NCBI RefSeq assembly: GCF_004297875.1
Contig: NZ_SCSK01000014.1
Coordinates: 1-34,362 of the forward strand
DNA length: 34,362 bases
Origin: Pandoraea sp.
Lineage (GTDB): Bacteria > Pseudomonadota > Gammaproteobacteria > Burkholderiales > Burkholderiaceae
Reading direction: 5' to 3'
Below the pieces are notes generated by a model. That model saw only the letters and a list, made by a program, of their open reading frames with translations. It was not told where the DNA came from and searched no databases. Made by a program: the position numbers and the translations under genes. Below are positions 16,507 to 23,929 of the stretch, in pieces (within the stretch, counting starts at the first letter, position 1; each line of letters starts with the position of its first letter).

Positions 16507-17016
16507 CCGCTTGCTCCTGATCACAACCGGTTCCTTGTATGAACGCAATCGTCATGCCCTCGTCGCATGACAAGCGCCGCACATTGCATCCGACCGGCTT
16601 ATGACTTTATCGCATGGAATGTGGACACTACTGTGTTTTTCAACAGCACTTGCGAGTGCGAAGCCTATCGTAAATTCGGGATGATGAATAGAGGCTTACG
16701 AAAAATCTTAAAGCGATCATGTGCCTGTTTCACACAGCGGTTTATTAGTAGGCCGATATAGCACTTGACGAAACGGGAAATTTCGTCGCAAGCGGCCGCG
16801 CACGGCGCCCGCAAGATCGGGATTCGAACTGCCCGCATAACGTGCCGGGGCTTGATTCAGCACGTTTTCGGTGCAACCGGGCGGAACGGGGCGGGGCAGC
16901 GGTTCTGGTTGAACCGGTTTATGTAGAAGAAAAATTCAAGTGGGCGGTCCGCTGCCGGCTTACGTATTTTCGTAATACAAATTTCCGTAGCCGGCACGAG
17001 CAAAGCCGACGGAATC
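16507..17016. other. 510-bp intergenic region with several inverted repeats
   Basis: No credible gene is visible here. It lies between the efflux operon start and the end of the diguanylate cyclase gene, both on the minus strand. It holds a 7-bp perfect inverted repeat GACGAAA/TTTCGTC (16767-16773, 16781-16787) and a second, AACGTGC/GCACGTT (16839-16845, 16860-16866). It also holds a larger hairpin with GCCGGCTTACG (16954-16964) against CGTAGCCGGC (16986-16995) and inner arms GTATT/AATAC. The last, about 20 bp past the cyclase stop, may be a Rho-independent-like or RNA-processing structure but lacks a T-run. The first two could be operators for the efflux operon. Confidence 0.5.
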
Positions 17017-18669
17017 CTAAGAGGTGGTTGCCGCCGCCGGCGCGTGGCGCACAGTGTTCGGTTCGAGCATATAGCTGCCGCGCCCAAGCCGCTTGGCTTG
17101 GTACATCATATTGTCAGCGGCCGCCAGCAGGCGGTCGGCATCGAAATTGCCGTCGCACAGGGCGATCCCGACAGACACGCTCAGCGAGCACTCCCGTCCC
17201 TTAAGAAGCAAGGGCTGGGCGACCGCGTCAATGCATTTCTGCGCCAATTGCTGCGCGGCGTCTTCGGCCGGGGCGGCGAAGTCCCCGGCCACCAGCACAA
17301 ATTCATCGCCGCCCACACGCGCCAGCGTGTCGTTTTGGCGCACAACCGCCGTCAGGCGCCGGGCGATTTCCTTGAGCGCATCGTCGCCGGCGTCGTGACC
17401 GAGCGTGTCGTTGATCGGTTTGAAACCGTCCAGATCGAGAAACAACAGGGCGACCAGCGTACGGGTGCGTGCCGCGCGTGCCAAGGCCCGCGGCAGACGT
17501 TCGGCCAGCAGGCTGCGGTTGGGCAAGCCGGTGAGCATGTCAAGGTGCGCCAGGCGCTTGAGTTCGGCCTGGCTGGTTTCGAGTTTGGCCAGCAGTCGAT
17601 TGAACGCCTGGGTCATCTGACCAACCTCGTCGTCGCGCACCACCGGAAGCGGCTTCAACGGCAATTCGCCGCGGGTCATGCGCCGGGCCTGCTCGGCGGC
17701 GCGGTGCAAAGGCCTGAGCAACCAGGTCACGGACAGGCCGACGCTCAGGATGACCAGGGCGATAGCGGCAAATCCGCTCCACACGATGACTCGCCGAATG
17801 GGCTGGATCGACGCCAGCGCGACCGAGGTGGGCAAATGCGCGACCACGAACCAGCCGGTGCTGGGCACCGAGGCTATGCCGGAAATTTCCTCGACCCCCT
17901 TGGCATTGACAGTGACCCCGCTGCCGCGAAATCCTTGCATGGCTCGATCGTGCAGCGGATTGACGCCAGGCGCCGGAGTCGGCGTGAAAATCATGCTGGG
18001 ATCGCTTGATGCGACAAACAATTTATCTTGTGGAGATACCAGCAGGAAACCTTCGGCGTGCAGCGCCGATTTTCGCTGCTGCAGATCCAGGAATCCCGCC
18101 GCGCTCAGCGAGGTCAGGCCGATCAGAACGGCGCGTACCCGGCCGGTTGCGTCGCGTACCGGGGCCATCATCGATAGCAGGGGCTGCTTGGTGGCTGGGC
18201 CCACCAGCGGGTGTCCGATGACAAAGTGGCCGGTCAGCGCGTCGTGAAATGACGACATTTCGATCACTTGCATGCCGACGCGGCCAGGAATGGTCGGTGC
18301 ATCAGCGACAATCCTTCCCTGGCGGTCAGCCACCAGCAGCCCCAGCGAAAACAGGGGCTCCACTAACTGTCGGCCATTGAGCCAAATGTTTAACCGCGCC
18401 GGGTCGGTGAGCAGTTCTGGCGACATGGCATGTGCCAGACGCTCCAGCAGATGACGCCGTTCACCGATTTTGTCGTTGACCTCACCGGCGACAACTTGTG
18501 CCAGTGAGCTCTGTTGTGCCGAGAAGACCTGGATGAGATTGTTCCGCAGCAGTGCGGTGAAAAAAAAGTATCGCAGTACCGCGCCCAATATCACCAGCAA
18601 CACCCCAAAAAAAATCAAGCGGATGAGCAGGCTATCGGCACGGAACGGTAATTTCTTCATGGGTGTCAT
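17017..18669 (-). CDS. Membrane diguanylate cyclase (dCache-HAMP-GGDEF)
   Basis: A 550-aa inner-membrane enzyme making cyclic-di-GMP from GTP. TM1 is at about 13-38; a periplasmic dCache-type sensor at about 45-285; TM2 at 292-317; HAMP at 318-370; GGDEF domain at 375-535. The active-site GGDEF (453-457) is intact in ARVGGDEFVLV, and the inhibitory I-site RQND (444-447) lies exactly five residues before it, so product inhibition is expected. An alternative ATG three codons in (18660) cannot be excluded, and neither start has a clear ribosome site. It lies 100 bp downstream of the S24 repressor gene on the same strand. The ligand of the sensor domain is unknown. Confidence 0.93.
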   Translation of the reverse strand: MTPMKKLPFRADSLLIRLIFFGVLLVILGAVLRYFFFTALLRNNLIQVFSAQQSSLAQVVAGEVNDKIGERRHLLERLAHAMSPELLTDPARLNIWLNGRQLVEPLFSLGLLVADRQGRIVADAPTIPGRVGMQVIEMSSFHDALTGHFVIGHPLVGPATKQPLLSMMAPVRDATGRVRAVLIGLTSLSAAGFLDLQQRKSALHAEGFLLVSPQDKLFVASSDPSMIFTPTPAPGVNPLHDRAMQGFRGSGVTVNAKGVEEISGIASVPSTGWFVVAHLPTSVALASIQPIRRVIVWSGFAAIALVILSVGLSVTWLLRPLHRAAEQARRMTRGELPLKPLPVVRDDEVGQMTQAFNRLLAKLETSQAELKRLAHLDMLTGLPNRSLLAERLPRALARAARTRTLVALLFLDLDGFKPINDTLGHDAGDDALKEIARRLTAVVRQNDTLARVGGDEFVLVAGDFAAPAEDAAQQLAQKCIDAVAQPLLLKGRECSLSVSVGIALCDGNFDADRLLAAADNMMYQAKRLGRGSYMLEPNTVRHAPAAATTS

Positions 18670-18769
18670 CTTAGCCGAATAACCATGCGATGGGCGTGCG
18701 GCAATTCGTGACTTGTTGCCTTGGCGTTACGGTCTCCTGCGCTAACGGCTGGGGGCCGCGGGCAGGGTC

Positions 18770-19477
18770 TCAGACCAGCATCATGTCGGCGTGGACCACC
18801 ACGCCGCGCAGCCGATCGGCGGGGGTTAACGGGATATAGCGCTCCGGCCATGCCGGGTTCAGGGCCTCGAGATAGCGGTTGCCGCCATCACCCTCGACCA
18901 GACGGCGGAACAGGGCGTCGCGCTGGCCGGGGCGCTGGACGATGACGAAGTGGCCGGTCGCTGCGCTCAGGTCGGGATTGACATACAAAATGATGCCTTC
19001 CGGAAACGACGGCCACCCGCCGGGCTCCGCAATCATCGAGGCGCCTTTGACGCGCAAGCAAAAGCCGTGCGGGCCCAGGTCCACCGGAAAGTGCGCCCGG
19101 GTATGCTGTGAGGCGCTCAAATCGTTGCCTCTGGCAGCCTGCTCCCATGCCAGCAGCGGATAGGATCCGCCGGCTGGTGCAGCAGTCGGCAGCGGTACAG
19201 AGTTGCCGTAATTAGCGAAGCCCAAACTCTGAAAATCGTATTCGCGCAATGCGGACACGCTGACGCCGAAATAGTCGGCCAGGGGCTGCAGTGTGGAGGT
19301 GCGGGGATCTTTGCTCTGACCCGAGAGAATTCGGAACAACGTGGCTTGAGTGACCGGCCGGACATCGCGCCAGATGGTGCTGGCGGCAATCGCCTCGGCC
19401 AGCGCATGGGGGTTGGTGGCGTGGCGCTTGATAAACCAGGCCAGATTGCGGGCAATCAGCGATTCACCTTGTTTCAT
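18770..19477 (-). CDS. Phage-type repressor with XRE-like N-terminus and degenerate S24 domain
   Basis: A 235-aa CI/LexA-like protein. The N-terminal helix-turn-helix (about 20-80) includes VTQATLFRILSGQSKDPRTSTLQPLADYFGVSV. The C-terminal S24 fold has the nucleophile Ser147 in VKGASM, FPEGIILYVNPD, and HFVIVQRPGQRDALFRRL. In relatives the general-base Lys sits in an F-K-Q/R-L context (for example ATFKQLV). Here that position is Arg191, and the usual Ala-Gly cleavage pair (WVQAG) reads WEQAA (114-115). Self-cleavage on SOS induction is therefore doubtful; dimerisation and DNA binding may persist. The start at 19477 is chosen because the longer frame begins at a TTG with non-family sequence. 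It is divergent from a small ORF. Confidence 0.85.
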   Translation of the reverse strand: MKQGESLIARNLAWFIKRHATNPHALAEAIAASTIWRDVRPVTQATLFRILSGQSKDPRTSTLQPLADYFGVSVSALREYDFQSLGFANYGNSVPLPTAAPAGGSYPLLAWEQAARGNDLSASQHTRAHFPVDLGPHGFCLRVKGASMIAEPGGWPSFPEGIILYVNPDLSAATGHFVIVQRPGQRDALFRRLVEGDGGNRYLEALNPAWPERYIPLTPADRLRGVVVHADMMLV

Positions 19478-19627
19478 TTCGAGGTCCGGAAGCAGCTTGC
19501 GATCAGGGGGAAACAACACCGTGCCGGTGCAGCCGCATGCTCGGGCCGAGCGCTTCAATGTTACGGCCCTGATTTTGCGGAATTTTGCAACGCTCTAGAA
19601 GTAGCCGTCGCAGAAAGTCGCTGTCTG

Positions 19628-19674
19628 ATTCTATACGAAACCGGTGTTTTAAATTATACGAATCTGTATAGAAT
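19628..19674. promoter_or_regulatory. Candidate operator/promoter of the phage-type repressor
   Basis: ATTCTATAC (19628-19636) and its exact inverted copy GTATAGAAT (19666-19674) are 29 bp apart. A third TATAC (19655-19659) forms a TATAC-N6-GTATA palindrome with the second. On the minus strand a perfect TATAAT (19658-19653) is a likely -10 for the repressor, lying inside the repeat cluster, as expected for autorepression. The rest of the 311-bp gap (19478-19788) shows no gene. Confidence 0.6.
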
Positions 19675-19788
19675 GAAATTCATTATCCGATCCGGCGTCA
19701 TGCACCCGGACTGTCGGAAATTTTCAAAACCAGTGCACCGGACGCTGGCTTGACCAGCCGGCCGTGCACCGCATCCAGGGAGCCCACG

Positions 19789-20040
19789 ATGCTCAGAAAC
19801 ACGCTATCGCCGCGATGCCTGCCTTACGCTCTCAAGCGTATTGCCGACCGTTTGACCCGGGCGCGAGAGCCGTTCGGTCTATTTGTACTCCGTAATGATA
19901 TTTTGTTGATCAAGACAGCCACCACTCGCTTCGAGTCCGAGCTCAAGCGTGCGAGTGTCCAGCAGCATCTGGTGGGCGTCTACGATCAGCGTGCCAGACT
20001 CGAGGATGTCACGGCGGATTTGCGCGAGCACGTACGATGA
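19789..20040 (+). CDS. Small hypothetical protein divergent from the repressor (83 aa)
   Basis: An 83-aa ORF from ATG 19789, preceded by AGGGAG at good spacing; an in-frame ATG at 19750 lacks one. The sequence shows an N-terminal basic helix (YALKRIADRLTRARE), a hydrophobic strand (FGLFVLRNDILLIKTA), a charged helix (TRFESELKRAS) and a final acidic/basic segment. No helix-turn-helix or known family is recognised. Its position opposite the repressor is that of Cro or CII in lambdoid layouts, but the sequence gives no support for that role. The Q-like gene follows after 43 bp, so the two are probably co-transcribed from the operator region. Confidence 0.6.
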   Translation: MLRNTLSPRCLPYALKRIADRLTRAREPFGLFVLRNDILLIKTATTRFESELKRASVQQHLVGVYDQRARLEDVTADLREHVR

Positions 20041-20083
20041 GCGGCGGCACGACATTACCCCGATTTGCATTCTGGAGCGCCTC

Positions 20084-20518
20084 ATGCACCGCCGGCGCTT
20101 CGTGAGCGAGCCCGGCGCCCGGGCCAAGGCCGATCCGCATGCCCGGGTCAAGCGCCGTCTCGAGAGTTGGGGCCGCTGGATCGAGTTGAGTCGACAGGGC
20201 GGTCATTTGCCCAGCAGCCTGACGCTTGACCCGAACCGCGTGCGCCAAGCGTTGCCGCGCTTCGTGCCGGTGTCCGAGGTCGAGTGCGCCGAAACCGACG
20301 CGGCCATCGCCAAGCTGCCGCAGCAAGTGCGCGCCGTGGCAGTGGCCGAATATGTCGCCTACGTAAGCACGGCGATCGCTGCGCGCAAGATCGGCGTGAG
20401 CGAGCGGCATTACCGACGTTTGCGCGAAATGCTGCACAACGGGGTGGCCTATTGTCTGAGGCATCCGGACGTGCCTGTGCCGCCGGCGCAGGTGTTGCTC
20501 AAGCCGATCGCATCCTGA
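20084..20518 (+). CDS. Phage antiterminator Q-like protein
   Basis: A 144-aa protein whose start (ATG 20084) follows GGAGCGCCTC. Residues 22-130 match the layout of the phage antitermination-Q family: RLESWGRWIEL, then a central acidic segment (CAETDAAIAKLPQQVRAVAVAEYV), then a helix-turn-helix-like region (AIAARKIGVSERHYRRLREMLHNGVAYCL). Q proteins let RNA polymerase read through terminators ahead of late phage genes. No phage late genes, integrase or terminase genes follow; the next gene is a cyclic-di-GMP enzyme 449 bp downstream. It is therefore an orphan phage remnant or a co-opted regulator. The assignment rests on pattern, not on a search. Confidence 0.6.
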   Translation: MHRRRFVSEPGARAKADPHARVKRRLESWGRWIELSRQGGHLPSSLTLDPNRVRQALPRFVPVSEVECAETDAAIAKLPQQVRAVAVAEYVAYVSTAIAARKIGVSERHYRRLREMLHNGVAYCLRHPDVPVPPAQVLLKPIAS

Positions 20519-20967
20519 ATGCCGAATTTGTCGAGTCGGGCGCCGGTTCGGTCTGCGGCGCGACGACCGGCGAGCCGCCGCCCCTGCGCCCGAGACGCGA
20601 TCGTGCCGGACATACGGTACACTTATCGAGTCCTACAATATAGGAAATGAGGCGAGTCGACGCCGGCTGCGGCCAGCGTCGCCGACCGTCGCAGCTGGCT
20701 TGTTAGGAATGTTAATTTATGAGACATTGGCGTTTCATAAAAAAACAACAAAAAAATGGGGCCGCATAATGGATTCACCTGGGGGCATGCCGAAGCCGGC
20801 ATCGTCGAATATCAGAGAAAGTCAGCGATGTCTCGAGATCCGCATCAGCGCATCTCGCGCCGCGCCCGTGCGATCCGTTATCCGATATTGCGTGCGTTGC
20901 CACGCCGCGCAACACATCTCAGGGGTGGCGTGCTAAGGCTCGACACGTCGCTCGCATCGATACGTTC
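20519..20967 (+). other. 449-bp leader region before the GGDEF-EAL gene
   Basis: No supported gene. A -10-like TACAAT (20634-20639) lies inside the small palindrome TCCTA-N5-TAGGA (20631-20645), with no good -35. Further on, TTTATGAGAC (20716-20725) and GTTTCATAAA (20732-20741) form a 10-bp stem with one mismatch, followed directly by an A-rich stretch. A 6-bp stem, ATGCCG/CGGCAT with loop AAGC, is at 20787-20802. The long structured leader could carry post-transcriptional control of the downstream gene. It could also be the late-promoter/Q-site region of a former phage. Confidence 0.4.
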
Positions 20968-23097
20968 ATGACATTTCACAAGCTCTCCATCCGCAGGAAG
21001 CTGGCACTGATCATCGCCGCGTTCATCGCGATCCTGGTGGTGCTTGCCACGGTCGCCATGCTTAGCCTTTTCGCGGTCAACCAACGCACGGCCGCGGTCG
21101 AGCAGCAATGGCTGGTTCGCGCGCAGATCCTGGGCCAACTGCGCGATCACATGTCGGGTTTCCGGGGCGCCGAGGCCGACCTGTCGCTGGCGTCCGACGC
21201 GAGCGCGGTTCGTGCCGCGCAGGTGCAGGCGAGCCGGGATCGACGGGCCATCGATGATTTGCAGAATCAATACGCGAGCCTGGCGCCGGCCAACATGCGC
21301 CCCGACCTGGCCAGGTTCAACGTCGCCCAGAGCGCGTATTTCGCCGCGCATGACGCGTGGATTGGTGCGGCTACGTCAGGCGTGACGAGTAATTCTGCAC
21401 AACTGCGCCGAGTCCTGCATACCCGTTTCGAGGTCGCCGAAGCCGCCATCGAACACCTGGTTGAAGCGAACCTCGACGGCGCACAGACGGCCGCCAGAGC
21501 GGCCAGTCAACTGACTCGGCAAAGCAACTTGCTGGTACTGTCGACGTCCGTACTGGCTGTGTTGCTGGGCCTGTGGCTGTTGGTTCGGGTGCGGCGCGAT
21601 ATCGCCCAGCCGCTGAGCAGTGTCGCGGCCTCACTCAAGGATTTGGCAGCCGGGCATCGCAACGTCGAGGTTCTCGAATTGAATCGGGACGACGAGATCG
21701 GCGAGATGGCCCGGGCCGTGAGCGTGTTCCGGCAGCATACGCAGACCCTCGAGGATGCCTATGAGGCCACGCGTGCGGCGCAGGAAGCAGCGCAGCTGCT
21801 GGCGCAACACGACCTGCTCACCGGACTGCCCAACCGCCGCGGCCTGGCGTCCGAGTTGCAGGCCGCGGCATTTCATGCGCAGCACGATGCCGCGGTGTAT
21901 ATGGTGCTGGTGATTGACCTCGACCGCTTCAAGCCGGTCAACGATCTTCAGGGGCGCCCGGTGGGGGATTTCGTGCTGAATGAGGTGGCCCGGCGCCTGC
22001 GTCGGGCGGTGCGCAAGCGCGACACGGTGGCGCGCCTGGGCGGCGACGAATTCTGCGTGATTGCCAAGGCCGATCCCGGCTACAGGGATGGCGCCATATT
22101 GCTTGCGACGCGGTTGCTCGACGCGATTCAGATCCCGATCCTGGTGGGACAGCAGAAGATCGAGGTGACTGCGAGCATCGGCATTGCGTCGTGTCCGGCC
22201 GATGGCCTCGACCCGGAGAGCCTGCTGCGCGCGGCCGACATCGCGATGAGCCGCGCCAAGCAGGAGGAGCGCGGCAGCTATCGGTTCTTCGAGCTGAGCA
22301 TGGACAAGGACATGCGTGCTCAGGCGGCGCTGGAGGCCGACCTGCGCGAGGCCGTGCAAGCCGGCGTGATCCGCCCGTATTACCAGCCGATTATCGAAAT
22401 GCGCGATCAGCGCGTGTGCGGCTTCGAAATACTTGCTCGCTGGCATCACCCGCAACGCGGCGCGGTGCCGCCCGACATTTTCATCCCGCTGGCCGAGCAA
22501 CTTGGGCTGATGCCCGACCTGACCACCTCGATATTGCGCGAGGCCTGCCGTGATGCTCGCCAGTGGGGCGACGACATCCACCTCTCGCTCAATATCTCGC
22601 CGGTCCAGCTCAAGGATCTCTACCTGCCAGCGCAATTGCTGCCGATTCTCAGCGAGGAGGGGTTCCCGTCCTCGCGGCTCGAAATCGAGATCACCGAGAA
22701 TGCGCTGGTGGGCGATATCCAGAGTGCCAAATCGATCCTGGGATTGTTTCAGGATGCCGGCATCAGGATCTCGCTCGACGACTTCGGCACCGGCTACTCG
22801 AGTCTGTATCATCTGCGCGAACTCAAGTTCGACAAGGTCAAGATCGACAAATCGTTTGTCCAGACCATGCAGCGCAGCAATGAAAGCGAGAAAATCATCG
22901 ACGCCATCCTCGGCCTGGCCAGGAGCCTGGGCATGGCCACGGTGGCCGAAGGGATCGAAGATACCAAGACCCTGGCCTATCTGCGCGCCAAGGCCTGCGA
23001 ATTTGGCCAGGGTTATTACTTCGGCGAGGCGCTGAGCGCGGCGCAAACCCGCGAGCGATTCGTGCAAGGGTGGCCGCACATCGCTGTCCGGTCGTAG
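20968..23097 (+). CDS. Membrane GGDEF-EAL cyclic-di-GMP enzyme
   Basis: A 709-aa two-enzyme protein. TM1 is at about 12-36; a helical periplasmic bundle at about 40-185; TM2 at 188-207; HAMP at 208-262; GGDEF at 275-440; EAL at 450-700. GGDEF (358-362) is intact with I-site RKRD (349-352). The phosphodiesterase domain has EIL (487-489, FEILARW) in place of EAL but keeps the Glu. ITENAL, DDFGTGYSS, the Lys of VKIDKSFV, AEGIE and FGQGYYF are also present, so hydrolysis is likely. The substrate loop reads NDLQGRPVGD where GH is more usual. No clear ribosome site precedes the ATG. It converges on the TauE/SafE gene with an 18-bp gap. Confidence 0.94.
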   Translation: MTFHKLSIRRKLALIIAAFIAILVVLATVAMLSLFAVNQRTAAVEQQWLVRAQILGQLRDHMSGFRGAEADLSLASDASAVRAAQVQASRDRRAIDDLQNQYASLAPANMRPDLARFNVAQSAYFAAHDAWIGAATSGVTSNSAQLRRVLHTRFEVAEAAIEHLVEANLDGAQTAARAASQLTRQSNLLVLSTSVLAVLLGLWLLVRVRRDIAQPLSSVAASLKDLAAGHRNVEVLELNRDDEIGEMARAVSVFRQHTQTLEDAYEATRAAQEAAQLLAQHDLLTGLPNRRGLASELQAAAFHAQHDAAVYMVLVIDLDRFKPVNDLQGRPVGDFVLNEVARRLRRAVRKRDTVARLGGDEFCVIAKADPGYRDGAILLATRLLDAIQIPILVGQQKIEVTASIGIASCPADGLDPESLLRAADIAMSRAKQEERGSYRFFELSMDKDMRAQAALEADLREAVQAGVIRPYYQPIIEMRDQRVCGFEILARWHHPQRGAVPPDIFIPLAEQLGLMPDLTTSILREACRDARQWGDDIHLSLNISPVQLKDLYLPAQLLPILSEEGFPSSRLEIEITENALVGDIQSAKSILGLFQDAGIRISLDDFGTGYSSLYHLRELKFDKVKIDKSFVQTMQRSNESEKIIDAILGLARSLGMATVAEGIEDTKTLAYLRAKACEFGQGYYFGEALSAAQTRERFVQGWPHIAVRS

Positions 23098-23115
23098 TCA
23101 GCGCGGCCGCGATAC

Positions 23116-23892
23116 CTACGCCGCCATGCGCAACAGGCCGGCCATGGCGATCGCAAACAGCAGCCACGATACGCGCCGGCGGAATTTACCGTCACTGCCA
23201 TGGCGCGCCGCGTCGCGCTTGAAAAGCCGATGGCCCAGGCGGATACCGGCCATCATGGCCGGCGCCATCAGTACGAAAAGTGCCAGCGTATGCCAGTGGA
23301 CGATGCCGCTGGCATAGGACAGCGCAAACGCCCAGACATCCATGATGAACAACAGAGCGACCATGGTGGCGCGCAATTGCGAGGCGGCCACGCCGGTGAG
23401 CAGAAAGATCGCTGCCACCGAGAGCCCGCCGATCGCGGCAATGCCGCTCATGATGCCCGACACGCCGCCGGTGGCCCAACGCAATGGCGCTCCGGCGGAG
23501 CGACCGGTGGGCGCCCTGGACCAGCCGCTGAGCAGCACCGCGCTGAGCGCCAGCAGCGACAGCGCCACCACCAGGCGCAGCGCGGTTGCATCGAAGCGCG
23601 CCAGAATCCATACGCCGATGGGCGTAGCAATGAGATTGGCGATTGCCAGCGGACGCAGCCAATGCCAGTCGATATGCTGACGGATGGCAGGAATCAGCGT
23701 CACGCTGGCAGCAATCTCCATCAAATACATGACCGGCACGATGCGCGCGGGCGACATCACGATGGCCAGCGAGCCGACCGCGACCGCCGACGACCCGAAG
23801 CCCGTGTATCCCCGCACCACGCCCGCGCCGAGCATCACCAGCGCGCTTAGCGCCAGCAGCGGCAACGACATGCCGAACCACACTTCGATCAC
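23116..23892 (-). CDS. TauE/SafE-family sulfite/anion exporter-like permease
   Basis: A 258-aa membrane protein with about eight hydrophobic segments. The family signature GYTGFGSSAVAVGSL follows the first segment, and the half-repeat GIMSGIAAIGGLSVAAIFLL lies in the second half. The start is GTG at 23892, with AAAGGAG at ideal spacing; the next in-frame ATG is seven codons in. Family members are proposed to move sulfite, sulfoacetate or other small organosulfur anions across the inner membrane. It follows the EamA exporter gene after 37 bp on the same strand, so the two probably form one unit. Confidence 0.9.
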   Translation of the reverse strand: MIEVWFGMSLPLLALSALVMLGAGVVRGYTGFGSSAVAVGSLAIVMSPARIVPVMYLMEIAASVTLIPAIRQHIDWHWLRPLAIANLIATPIGVWILARFDATALRLVVALSLLALSAVLLSGWSRAPTGRSAGAPLRWATGGVSGIMSGIAAIGGLSVAAIFLLTGVAASQLRATMVALLFIMDVWAFALSYASGIVHWHTLALFVLMAPAMMAGIRLGHRLFKRDAARHGSDGKFRRRVSWLLFAIAMAGLLRMAA

Positions 23893-23929
23893 ACATTCTC
23901 CTTTCGTGGTGAGGCAATCGCCCAGGCGG

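Noticed and set aside
16567..16761. Small plus-strand ORF (64 aa) in the gap before the efflux operon
   Set aside because: There is no ribosome site and no recognisable protein pattern; Cys-rich composition suggests chance reading of non-coding DNA.
20700..20936. 78-aa plus-strand ORF in the leader of the GGDEF-EAL gene
   Set aside because: It has no ribosome site, crosses an A-rich tract and hairpin, and shows no coherent protein features.
21631..23079. Minus-strand open frame of about 480 codons inside the GGDEF-EAL gene
   Set aside because: It is a complement shadow of a gene with intact GGDEF and EAL motifs; the translation has no family features and no ribosome site.
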